A DNA stretch of 64,000 bases, from NCBI RefSeq assembly GCF_008635795.1, contig NZ_VWRQ01000020.1, forward strand, positions 78,409-142,408. The letters run 5' to 3'. Shown here piece after piece: positions 53,531-61,409 of the stretch (the first letter of the stretch is position 1; every line of letters starts with the position of its first letter). A program made the translations under genes and the position numbers. The stretch is from Paenibacillus tepidiphilus. Its GTDB lineage: Bacteria; Bacillota; Bacilli; Paenibacillales; Paenibacillaceae. Below the pieces are notes generated by a model. The model was not told where the DNA came from. It saw only the letters and a list, made by a program, of their open reading frames with translations, and did not search any database.

Positions 53531-53621
53531 GCGGACAGTCATGAGGAATTTGCTTGGTCCCAACTCCATGAGGTTCTCCATACATAGCTTACGACATCTT
53601 TGGGCATGACCTGGTGGCGCG
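53531..53621 (+). pseudogene. Duplicate 3' end of the 55086 gene plus recombinase fragment
   Basis: Bases 53531-53587 encode ADSHEEFAWSQLHEVLHT and a stop, nearly identical to the C-terminus of the gene at 55086. Directly after it, in another frame, comes FGHDLVA, a match to the SFGHDLVTAK stretch of the recombinase. The same two-part module recurs at 55203-55285, so it was duplicated as a unit. Confidence 0.5.
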
Positions 53622-53668
53622 GTGGAGTTGATAAACTGGACGCAATGAATTTTAGACGCATATAGCGT
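53622..53668 (+). repeat. Recombinase-tail-like repeat, copy B
   Basis: GTGGAGTTGATAAACTGGAC, AATGAATTTTAGACGCATAT and AGCG: the fullest form of the boundary motif, matching copies at 52187 and 55790. Confidence 0.5.
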
Positions 53669-53691
53669 AATAGTAAGGGAGAGTAGGGAGC

Positions 53692-53943
53692 ATGGGGCAG
53701 GAGAAGAATGAAGCTTACAGGGCCATTGTTATGAAGCACCTTGAAATTATATTTGATCATTTGGACGATGCCATAATTCAGCCTTTTGATACAAAGCCTG
53801 GAGGTGTTGTAGTAGCCTTCAATGATCAACCAGAAGACAAGCTCCTGTTCTGTTACGATCCGGGAAGTCAGCAGGTTATGAGCTATGATGACGATGACGG
53901 TGAATGGAATGTTGATTTTTTGTTGCCGTGGCAAATGAACTAA
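53692..53943 (+). CDS. Small acidic hypothetical protein
   Basis: An 83-residue protein behind GGGAGAGTAGGGAGC, 24 bases after a boundary repeat. It is acidic with DDDDGE near the C-terminus and short strands (GGVVVAFNDQ, KLLFCYDPG). This composition suits immunity or DNA-mimic-type proteins, but no family is recognised. Confidence 0.5.
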   Translation: MGQEKNEAYRAIVMKHLEIIFDHLDDAIIQPFDTKPGGVVVAFNDQPEDKLLFCYDPGSQQVMSYDDDDGEWNVDFLLPWQMN

Positions 53944-54129
53944 CAAATCAAGATGCAGTTGACGACATTGATCGCAATGAAAAGTTCATCAATGAGTTTA
54001 ATTCATAGACATATACGGCGTTAGACTTGCCGCAGTCTGGATTATGTCCAGAATGCAAGTTGGTTATGATTTGTTTGCTACCAAAGTAAACCGCTACGTC
54101 GAACCCAAAACAGATTCTGGAGTGAGGAT

Positions 54130-54909
54130 ATGATCCGTTATTTTAAAGATAAAAAAATAAAACAAATTTTCAGACAGTTTCCCGACATTAATCCCACTGA
54201 AAAAAGATGGTTACTGCGGGATGTGAAGGCTAGAAAGGAATATTTGAAGAAAGATTTGCTTTTCAATGTGAAAGTTAAATATAACCCATTTGACGTTGAT
54301 TCACTACAAGATCGTCTTGACCTAATAGAAAAAGCCGAGATGATACTTAAACATGATTGGTATAGGAATAACTTAATAAATCAAATGACTATAAGAAACC
54401 TTTATTGCAACACTCTGGGGGAAAGTTACAGCGTTCCAGTTTTTGATGATAATGGTACAAGTGAAGATTCTTTATTACAGGTCCAACAAAGAGAGATGCT
54501 TAAGAAAGCTGCTACACATAATGAGCATCTTACTTTTGCATTAGTTAAAAACGGAAGTAAGAATTTTATCTACTCTGTTGCTTCAGCCGATATTTTTAAA
54601 TCAAATATTTATACTGTTGAATTTCTTCCCGAACCATTAAATGATATTGGATTTATATGGAGAGATGAGGGATATCTAAATTTTATTCTGGTAACATCCC
54701 TATCCGGTGAAACCCAGGTTTTCGAACGAAACTACCGAACGAGGCCATTTGAAGAAGATGTCGTGAAATACGTGGAAAGTGTATACCCGCAAAAGAAAAT
54801 AACAGGGTCTGCCCTGTTTTTTGAATATTCAGACGGTCGAATCACAAGTTTTACGCATGAAGCATATAGGCGCATATGCGACTCCCAAGTTCAAATAATT
54901 ATTTTTTAA
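54130..54909 (+). CDS. Hypothetical protein, 259 residues
   Basis: A soluble protein behind GGAGTGAGGAT, helical to about 75 (basic: MIRYFKDKKIKQIF), then mixed strands and helices (FALVKNGSKNFIYSVASADI, DIGFIWRDEGYLNFILVTSL). No catalytic motif is clear. It is a single-gene unit between a boundary repeat and an antitoxin-like fragment. Not recognised. Confidence 0.5.
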   Translation: MIRYFKDKKIKQIFRQFPDINPTEKRWLLRDVKARKEYLKKDLLFNVKVKYNPFDVDSLQDRLDLIEKAEMILKHDWYRNNLINQMTIRNLYCNTLGESYSVPVFDDNGTSEDSLLQVQQREMLKKAATHNEHLTFALVKNGSKNFIYSVASADIFKSNIYTVEFLPEPLNDIGFIWRDEGYLNFILVTSLSGETQVFERNYRTRPFEEDVVKYVESVYPQKKITGSALFFEYSDGRITSFTHEAYRRICDSQVQIIIF

Positions 54910-54917
54910 ATATGTAG

Positions 54918-55043
54918 GAAACACCAGAAACGGTGCGTGGGGGTCAGTCAGAAATTCTACCCCACGATGAAATCAGGGTATGGCTAGATGGTCATAGCAA
55001 AGGGATGGATACTGCCAGCACATCTAAAGAAATTAATGAATAG
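54918..55043 (+). pseudogene. Antitoxin-like gene fragment
   Basis: A 41-codon frame without a clear start encodes GQSEILPHDEIRVWLDGHSK near its middle. The phrase LPHDEIRVWLD is typical of the C-terminal part of small antitoxin or RHH-type proteins (a phase of hE(V/I)raWL). It is probably a 3' remnant of a toxin-antitoxin gene. Confidence 0.35.
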
Positions 55044-55085
55044 TCAACGAGACACTATGAATTATACTGAATTTGGAGTGTTCTA

Positions 55086-55259
55086 ATGGAGCAGCTAAAA
55101 GGCGCATGGAACATTGAAATAATTGATGCAACTACATCTACTAAGAAATACCAAGTTATGAACCCCAAATTCCTTTTAGTTCGAATAGAGATTATTGTTA
55201 CGTCGGACAGTCATGAGGAATCTGCTTGGTCCCAACTCTATGAGGTTTTCCATACTTAG
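55086..55259 (+). CDS. Small hypothetical protein, 57 residues
   Basis: ATG behind TTTGGAGTGTTCTA encodes MEQLKGAWNIEIIDATTSTK and onward, ending SDSHEESAWSQLYEVFHT. The C-terminal 18 codons are duplicated at 53531-53587. It is followed at once by a recombinase-like fragment. Intact and probably translated; function unknown. Confidence 0.5.
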   Translation: MEQLKGAWNIEIIDATTSTKKYQVMNPKFLLVRIEIIVTSDSHEESAWSQLYEVFHT

Positions 55260-55370
55260 ATTACGACACCTTTAGGCATGGCCTGCTCCAGAAGCGGTCC
55301 GGAATACTATGACTAATCTAGTAAATGACTTCATTCGGATTGAGAAAGGTGGTAGGTTTACAGAATTGGA

Positions 55371-55685
55371 GTGAAAGATGGAATGAACATATCTAGATCC
55401 AGAAAAGTCCTTATTGTATGGTCGATCTTTTTAACACTTCTAATAATTTATCTGAATTTAGCTTTGTTCATAGATTTAACTGATGATTGGTTTTTTGTAG
55501 CTGTATTTCTCAGTTTCATACTAAACAGTCTTTTAATCCCGATATTATTGATACCGTGGGTTCAAATTTATTATGTCAAAGATAAAGAGAAACGGCTTCA
55601 CAAAGTACTCTTCACTGTGTATCTCATATTGCTCAGTGTTTTCATTTTCGTTGTCTTATTATTTGTCTTAGGTCTTACAACTTAA
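55371..55685 (+). CDS. Small multi-pass membrane protein
   Basis: A 104-residue protein from GTG 55371 behind GAATTGGAG. Three hydrophobic segments (VLIVWSIFLTLLIIYLNLAL, FFVAVFLSFILNSLLIPILL and VYLILLSVFIFVVLLFVLGL) are joined by short charged loops. Not recognised. It may be a small transporter-like or immunity-type membrane protein. Confidence 0.55.
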   Translation: MKDGMNISRSRKVLIVWSIFLTLLIIYLNLALFIDLTDDWFFVAVFLSFILNSLLIPILLIPWVQIYYVKDKEKRLHKVLFTVYLILLSVFIFVVLLFVLGLTT

Positions 55686-55747
55686 TGAGAGGAAATAAAA
55701 AAAGCGTTACTGTTTAAACCTGGTGACTGCCGGTAATGATCTGCTGA

Positions 55748-55830
55748 TGATATACACCACTCCAGGTGTGGAGGATTTAGAGGCTGCGGGGTGGAGTCGA
55801 TCAGTTGGACTTAATGAATTATAGACGCAA
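55748..55830 (+). repeat. Recombinase-tail-like repeat, copy A (longest)
   Basis: Starting at GATATACACCACTCCAGGTG this matches the last 66 bases of the recombinase gene (from Y282 to the stop) with about one difference in six. It continues through GTGGAGTCGATCAGTTGGAC and AATGAATTATAGACGCA. It is the best evidence that the repeats derive from the recombinase 3' end. Confidence 0.6.
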
Positions 55831-55851
55831 CTATGAAGGAGGATATTTGTG

Positions 55852-56025
55852 ATGCTTAATTCTCAGGAAATAGCTTTGAAAATGATTAGGGATAGAGACA
55901 TCAAGGATAGACAGGATGTGGGAATGATACTGGCTGAGATTCAAGAATCTGCTGTCACTGATGATGCTTATGAGTTCATAGGCTATTTACGTCTGGTGGC
56001 CCAACAACGGACGTTATTGCCATAG
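55852..56025 (+). CDS. Small hypothetical protein, 57 residues
   Basis: ATG behind GAAGGAGGATATTTGTG, 22 bases after boundary repeat copy A. The product (QEIALKMIRDRDIKDRQDVG and onward) is helical and acidic. Not recognised. The strong ribosome binding site supports expression. Confidence 0.5.
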   Translation: MLNSQEIALKMIRDRDIKDRQDVGMILAEIQESAVTDDAYEFIGYLRLVAQQRTLLP

Positions 56026-56174
56026 TAGACGCAAACTTTACATGAGGTGTTGATATGGAGGTTTTACAAAGGTTCTTACAAAAGCCCAGCAGAAAAATCT
56101 TTTGGAGCTTGATAATTGGTGTAATCATTAGAATCTCTGTATAGGAAGGGGAGCAAAGAACGGGACGTTTCTTA

Positions 56175-56276
56175 GTGGAAAACGGTCTCGCTTATAGAAC
56201 AGGTGAGGTAATCAATTACGCTGATCAATATCGTATTACTGAGCTTGGTAGGCAAGTTGCTGAAAGACGAATATAA
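56175..56276 (+). pseudogene. 3' fragment with winged-helix-like end
   Basis: A 33-codon frame (ENGLAYRTGEVINYADQYRI, then TELGRQVAERRI) without a good start. The ITELGRQVAE phrase is typical of the end of small winged-helix proteins of Gram-positive phages. It is likely a truncated gene. A 29-codon frame at 56055 with a weak site precedes it. Confidence 0.3.
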
Positions 56277-56287
56277 GGAGGTGCGAT

Positions 56288-57091
56288 TTGGGAATAACGT
56301 TGAATATTAAGGATCTAGTCCCAAAGTGGGTAGTATATATATCTGGTAGATACGCAAATGACAAACTGTTTGATCAATATTCATTAAAGGTTTGGAAAAA
56401 CCTTATTACCACATTAGTTCAGAATAACTCTAGTTTTAATTCTTGGTTCAAGAAGGATCTTCCTGATTGTCGATCAATGAGAAGGTTGTTGTACTCTCAA
56501 TTTCATCTTTCTAAGGAGCTGACTATTGAAAGCCTAGTTTATACGGTTGGGGTAGAAGCGCTAGAAGCTGGGGAGCTAAAAGACAATGAGAAGAGAGTCA
56601 TTCAATTCTCTCAAGCCTTAACTACTAAATGGTATAGTGAGATGTTAGATAACAACATTTTAAAAGAAAGATTTGAAACTAAAATGGGAAAAAAAGTAAC
56701 CATGATAAGTCCGCTTAATAAAAATGTTGAGGCAAAATTATTCGAAATATTGAAAGATCCAAAGGAATTAAGAAGAGAATTTTATAGAACCTATTCTTCT
56801 GAAAATGTGACAGATGATAAATTCAGAGTCTTCTTACCTAATGCGCAAGGGTATTTAGACTGGAAAGGTGAAAATAGTATTGTTATCAGTTTAAACACCT
56901 TTGAAACCTTTGAATTGGGCTTTTTTAGAATCGGATACGATTATCATCTGTTAGATTCAAATCTAAAAAGGAAAGCACATGTTAGGCGTGCAGCTCTATC
57001 TAAAGATATGCGAAAAGAAGTTGCTAATTTTTCTGATGGTGAGACGTTTGGAAATAAAATTGAAGATTCAAGAGTTATCTGGATGGCGTAG
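56288..57091 (+). CDS. Hypothetical protein, 267 residues
   Basis: A TTG start behind AAGGAGGTGCGAT. The N-terminal half is helical (KDLVPKWVVYISGRYANDKL), the C-terminal half mixed (NAQGYLDWKGENSIVISLNT). The next gene starts right after its stop, so it is paired with the 86-residue protein. No nuclease or toxin motif is evident. Two-gene unit of unknown function in the array. Confidence 0.5.
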   Translation: MGITLNIKDLVPKWVVYISGRYANDKLFDQYSLKVWKNLITTLVQNNSSFNSWFKKDLPDCRSMRRLLYSQFHLSKELTIESLVYTVGVEALEAGELKDNEKRVIQFSQALTTKWYSEMLDNNILKERFETKMGKKVTMISPLNKNVEAKLFEILKDPKELRREFYRTYSSENVTDDKFRVFLPNAQGYLDWKGENSIVISLNTFETFELGFFRIGYDYHLLDSNLKRKAHVRRAALSKDMRKEVANFSDGETFGNKIEDSRVIWMA

Positions 57092-57352
57092 ATGAAAGCC
57101 CATGAATCAAAGTTTGTAGAAAGGGGCTTTATTGATGTGAAGCTTACCCCAATGCAAAAGAAGAGAATAAAATTGTTGCCTACAGGTGATTGTTATTCAA
57201 TTACGCCTCTACTAAACGATGAGAAGAGATTCGAGATTTGCCGAATCACCGATATTCAGTTTAAGGTTGAAGTTTTTAGATCAATGGATTTAATTGAAAT
57301 TATGGAGTTTGAATTTCCTGAAGAAGTTTTTCATTTTATAGAAGCGAACTAA
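57092..57352 (+). CDS. Small hypothetical protein paired with 56288 gene
   Basis: An 86-residue protein whose ATG directly follows the previous stop. Mixed alpha/beta (FIDVKLTPMQKKRIKLL, RFEICRITDIQFKVEVF). The adjacency suggests an effector-immunity or toxin-antitoxin type pair, but no family supports it. Confidence 0.45.
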   Translation: MKAHESKFVERGFIDVKLTPMQKKRIKLLPTGDCYSITPLLNDEKRFEICRITDIQFKVEVFRSMDLIEIMEFEFPEEVFHFIEAN

Positions 57353-57425
57353 CGGTTGGCCAAGTAAATCGTGAAAGAGTTGGATAAGTTATAGCCGCGG
57401 TATAACCAAATGTGAAAGAATTTAA

Positions 57426-57887
57426 ATGACGATCTTGATCGTATCCTTAGAAGCCGGATCGGTGAATGGAGGAAGAGCGATTATGCTAGTGAGTGATTCA
57501 AATATAATCCGAGTAGAGATCTTTGACTTCCGTTCCTTGCTGGGAAGCCACACATATGAACCAGCCGACTTTCATGTGCACCAGGACATACATCTAGCAA
57601 TTGAATGGTGCTTAGGAAAAAGATTAAATCGAAAAAAAATATTTACCGAATCTTGTACTTATTCTTCAGTCAGACTTACTATTCATAATCCGAAGTTATT
57701 TTTTGATGATAAGGAAACCGTACGTGTCGAGAGACGAATGTTCTCTCCCTACAAAGGATCTGAATTTTTAATACATAACAGGCATACTAGTTTAGGCGTT
57801 ATTAAAGAAACTCTATCTACACCGTACTGTAAGGATATTATGGATAAGTTAAACCATTTCGCGGAGCTTTATAGTCTAGGGCGCTAA
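57426..57887 (+). CDS. Hypothetical protein, 153 residues
   Basis: A soluble protein beginning MTILIVSLEAGSVNG; the only upstream site is weak (GAAAGAATTTAA), and the true start may be the ATG at 57483. It is mixed alpha/beta (IIRVEIFDFRSLLGSHTYE, VRLTIHNPKLFFDD). Not recognised. Confidence 0.45.
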   Translation: MTILIVSLEAGSVNGGRAIMLVSDSNIIRVEIFDFRSLLGSHTYEPADFHVHQDIHLAIEWCLGKRLNRKKIFTESCTYSSVRLTIHNPKLFFDDKETVRVERRMFSPYKGSEFLIHNRHTSLGVIKETLSTPYCKDIMDKLNHFAELYSLGR

Positions 57888-57931
57888 TTACTGATAATTT
57901 TAGATTATGATGCGATAGAAAGGTGAAGAAA

Positions 57932-57991
57932 ATGAAATTAATAAAACGCCTGGGATGTAAAATTCATAAAATAACGGAGGGGAAGATTTGA
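57932..57991 (+). CDS. 19-residue upstream ORF
   Basis: ATG behind GAAAGGTGAAGAA encodes MKLIKRLGCKIHKITEGKI and overlaps the TTG start of the next gene. It may be a coupling leader peptide. Confidence 0.25.
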   Translation: MKLIKRLGCKIHKITEGKI

Positions 57992-58554
57992 AATTTAAAG
58001 CGTCTTGGGATCCTGAAATCGGCAACACATATGACACCGTGGTAAGTGGACAGATATGGTCCTTTACTTTGGATGGCACAGATCCGGATAATGAAGAAAT
58101 TTGTTTCATCACCTGGAGCACCGGGGAACAAGAGTCTCATTCGAAAGGAGAACTTCTGCCAGGTATCAATGAAGTGGATACGCTGAGGGCTGCAGGAATT
58201 GTTTATCCAAGAGGTGATTCTGCCGAGGATCAATACCAGGCTTTGTTAACTGTAATGAATCAACCTACTTATCGTTTTGCTAATATGGTCGTTCCCAAAG
58301 CTATGGTTTTGACTTGCAATTTTGCTCCAGAACATTACATTGAAAAATGGAGAGGCAGATTTGATTCGGAATATATGGGATTTGAGTATGATCCTGATAA
58401 GCGCCATCTAAATATTTCTTCACCTGATCCAGATGCCAAAGTGCCGGACTGGGTTATGGAGCGGTTTATTGTATCTTCCATGATGCGGATAAAACCAGCT
58501 TCCGGACGTGAAAAAACTAACTTTGTATTAAAGATCGAAAAGCAAGATATTTAA
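57988..58554 (+). CDS. Hypothetical protein, 188 residues
   Basis: A TTG start behind GGAGGGGAAGA. Strand-rich N-terminus (YDTVVSGQIWSFTLDGTDPD), mixed C-terminus with VVPKAMVLTCNF and FVLKIEKQDI. Acidic and soluble, resembling immunity-type proteins of polymorphic toxin systems in composition only. Not recognised. Confidence 0.5.
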   Translation: MKFKASWDPEIGNTYDTVVSGQIWSFTLDGTDPDNEEICFITWSTGEQESHSKGELLPGINEVDTLRAAGIVYPRGDSAEDQYQALLTVMNQPTYRFANMVVPKAMVLTCNFAPEHYIEKWRGRFDSEYMGFEYDPDKRHLNISSPDPDAKVPDWVMERFIVSSMMRIKPASGREKTNFVLKIEKQDI

Positions 58555-58635
58555 GAGAGACATAAATTACGAAAGGTAGATATTCTATGAAAATTTCGAA
58601 AGATTATGAATGGTAAAAAGGAGGTAATTTCATAG

Positions 58636-58818
58636 ATGCATAATGATCTCAAAAGTGTATGGAAACAAGAAATTGATAAAATCGGCCCTTGTCCTCAGCG
58701 GCAAGACGCAACCTTAGACCAACTAATTGATCTTCATTATGTTGCAGTTAAGCTTGGGTTCTATGATGCTGCTGATATCCTAAAACACACTTTAATTGAT
58801 TCAACAACAGTTCTATGA
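58636..58818 (+). CDS. Small protein upstream of double-HTH regulator
   Basis: A 60-residue helical protein behind AAGGAGGTAATTTCATAG. Its stop overlaps the ATG of the next gene, so the two are coupled. LIDLHYVAVKLGFYDAADIL resembles sporulation Spo0E/YqgD-like short helical proteins in size only. It could be a partner of the regulator. Confidence 0.5.
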   Translation: MHNDLKSVWKQEIDKIGPCPQRQDATLDQLIDLHYVAVKLGFYDAADILKHTLIDSTTVL

Positions 58819-59303
58819 TATCTCAAAAGCAATTCCTTAGTGAAACGCACTTAACAATCAGTACGAAGCAAGCCCCAAAAATAACTCTCCAAGACGCACG
58901 GATTAAACAGGCTAAGATGATTCAAAATTTCATAGCTGCACAATGCAATATTGAAGTAAGGCACTATCAGAGAATTGAGTATGGTGATATTAAGCCTTCT
59001 ATTGTATTAGCTCGAAGAATTGCAAACATTCTTAATATTTCACCTCTTGCAATCTCAAATTGGGATGTTGAGGAAGCCAATGATTTTCCAGAAAATAAAT
59101 CAATAATTAAACTTAAAGAAGCTCGAAAAAACGTGCATATGAATCAGATTGATGTTGCTAGGCAATGTGGAATTTCAAGAAGGCACTATCAATCTATTGA
59201 ATATGGGACCGTTGTCCCTTCAATTATACTTGCAAAGAAAATAGGTAAATGTTTAGGGATCTCGCCTTTAAATATTTCTGAATGGACTGAACCTTTATAC
59301 TAA
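58815..59303 (+). CDS. Double helix-turn-helix (XRE-type) regulator
   Basis: A 162-residue protein made of two related XRE/Cro-like domains in tandem: residues about 38-85 (VRHYQRIEYGDIKPSIVLAR) and about 108-157 (SRRHYQSIEYGTVVPSIILA). The repeated HYQ-IEYG-PSI-LA core shows an internal duplication, so one polypeptide could bind like a dimer. Such proteins usually regulate mobile-element genes. The start overlaps the preceding stop (ATGA). Confidence 0.7.
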   Translation: MISQKQFLSETHLTISTKQAPKITLQDARIKQAKMIQNFIAAQCNIEVRHYQRIEYGDIKPSIVLARRIANILNISPLAISNWDVEEANDFPENKSIIKLKEARKNVHMNQIDVARQCGISRRHYQSIEYGTVVPSIILAKKIGKCLGISPLNISEWTEPLY

Positions 59304-59783
59304 ACTTCATTAGATTGATCTTTGGGTGGATCGCATTTGGGTACCGGTAAAGACTCGCTTGAGAAGTAAACCACCAGATTGTGCTCTTGGAATTCCGGAT
59401 GCAGCATACTGGCAACAGCATTTAGCTTTGTGGAGATATTCAGCTCGTCTATGATTATTCTGGATATGCCGGACGGATAGAAATGGCCATACCGGTGCTA
59501 GAAACAGACCGTGTGCAAACCAGCAGCTCAAGCTCCTGGTTCTTTGGCATGCGCCAGGTGGACTGAGATAGGCATATCGGTTATAGCGGCGGCAGTGCAG
59601 CGAAGGCAGGTTGAGTTTTGGTACATCAGGAAGGGCTGGGGGGCGTCACAAGCCGGAGATGTCGGTTAGCAGTGGGGGCCTATAAGTGTTCTGGTTATTC
59701 CAGATGAGCAGGACATGCTTCAATTGGCTTAAAGGCAACAACGGTTGCTGCACTGCACAGGGTAGCTGGTTGCTTTCCTGCGC
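59304..59783. repeat. GC-rich degenerate repeat island (family C)
   Basis: No credible gene. Contains GAGAAGTAAACCACCAGATT-, AACCAGCAGCTCAAGCTCCT- and TGGTTCTTTGG-like phrases shared with 8.3-8.7 and 45.1-46.0 kb. It runs into the left end of family A element 6. Confidence 0.45.
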
Positions 59784-60574
59784 TAGAAAGAAACTAAAGT
59801 GTTAGAATGAAAAATATAGTATTGAACTCGGAAAATAAAGTTGTAGACTGGTGCTCCGGTTGAGCCGGGCTCCAGGCGTCCGGCGACAGCGACCGGCCCG
59901 AGCAGCTGCAGCTCATACTCCCGGCGCACCGGACGAATCCTGGTTCCTCCTGTTTGGCGCGACCGGCCCGAGCAGCTGCAGCTCGCGCTCCTGGGTTCTG
60001 GACGGAGTCTGGTTTCCGTTCGGCACGTCCAGCTGCGGAACCAGCAACTACAGCTCACACTCCCGGCTCCCGGACGAAGCCCGTATCCCATTTGGCGCGT
60101 CCGGCGACAGCGACCGGCACGAACAACTGCATTCTCGTGCTCCTGGGTTCTGGACAAGCCCGGTTCCCGTTCGGCACGTCCGGCGGCGTCACCAGCAACT
60201 ACAGCTCACACTCCCGGCCCACCGGACGAAGCCCGGTTCCCGTTCGGCGCGGCCAACGACAGCGACCGGCCCGAGCAGCTGCAGCTCGCGCTCCTGATTT
60301 CTGGACGGACTCTGGTTCCCGTTCGGCTCGTCCGGCGTCGTCACCAGCAACTACAGCTCACACTGGCGCCCGGACGAAGCCCGTATCCCATTTGGCGCGA
60401 CCGGCGACAGCGGCCGGCACGTCTTCCTGATTTTCTTTAAAAGCGCCGAGCAGCGGATCGCAGCCGGTTACTTCGACCAACTGCTGCTTGTAGTCTACTA
60501 CTTTATTTGCCTAACGATTTTCTTTACTAAAAATCGCGCAAAATCAATAACTCCGCTCTAATACTTTATTTGCT
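59784..60574. mobile_element. Family A element 6
   Basis: The left end (TAGAAAGAAACTAAAGTGTT, AAAAATATAGTATTGAACTC, AAATAAAGTTGTAGACTGGT) and inverted right end (AGTCTACTACTTTATTTGCC near 60492 and TCTAATACTTTATTTGCTTC near 60557) enclose about eight units centred on TGCAGCTCGCGCTCCTGGG and CCGGACGAAGCCCG. The right terminal block AATCAATAACTCCGCTCT matches that of elements 1 and 4, linking the two unit types to one family. Confidence 0.65.
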
Positions 60575-61340
60575 TCGATCACCTGATTCATCTGGGCACG
60601 TCGGGCGGGCAACGGGTTCTTCCAAACTCCTATCGGAGTGCGATTGACACATCAGCGTCACGGTGGATACGCAGGAAAACAGCAGGGTAACGTTTCAGGT
60701 CCTTCTGAATGTGTCGAGCGCAGCGAGCGGGTGGGGACGACAGAGCTATCGACGCGGGGATCTTAGTTTCGGCTATGATTCATCTGGATATGACTGACGA
60801 GAAATAATCTGCATACTGGCGACAGTGGCCAGCAGTTGCCCAGTAAACCAGTAGCTAGTGTTAAAAGAAAATATAGACTCGGCGAGGTGTCGATAGCCGA
60901 TTATGGTGGCCAGTTGCTTCACAAGCTTTAGCTCGTACTCCTGGTTCTCCAGGAGCGCTAGGAGCGGTGATCGGCAGCCGGCAGCCGGTTACAGGGGCCA
61001 GCTGCTCGTTAGCTTCAGTTCGTGCTCCTGGTTCTCCAGAGGCGACGGATTGAGCCGGCACGAGTTTTCCGGCTGCTGCAGCATCGCGCGCAAGGTTGCT
61101 TCTAGAAAAAGTCGGTCACACCACACTGGTACGACTTGGGTTAGCTACTAGAGCTCCGGGTACCTGATTCCTTCCGGACAGAGACGGCAGAATAACCCCG
61201 CCTGCAGGGGCATCCAGCTTTAGCAGCACTTCGCACCTGGTTGCTTACGGACAAAACCGGCCGGACGAAACGTACCGGCGTTGCACATCAATTCTAAAAA
61301 GAGTTCTGCAGCAAAATTTTTCATTTTAAATAATTTCGCA
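60575..61340. repeat. GC-rich island with degenerate family A/C pieces
   Basis: No credible gene. At 60858-60882 a weak left-end-like motif (AAAAGAAAATATAGACTCG) precedes two diverged family A units (CTCGTACTCCTGGTTCTCC and TTCGTGCTCCTGGTTCTCC at about 60931 and 61019). The rest is GC-rich with no clear unit. The last 40 bases are AT-rich and lead into the next gene. Confidence 0.45.
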
Positions 61341-61409
61341 AGGACGAAGTTATCTAGTGTCGAATATTAATACAAGGCACTTAAATAACGGATTAAAGGT
61401 GAGTGTTGA

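Noticed and set aside
49507..59303. Classical integron with IntI and attC sites
   Set aside because: The recombinase looks like XerC/D without a visible IntI insert, and the boundary repeats do not show the R'/L' attC layout.
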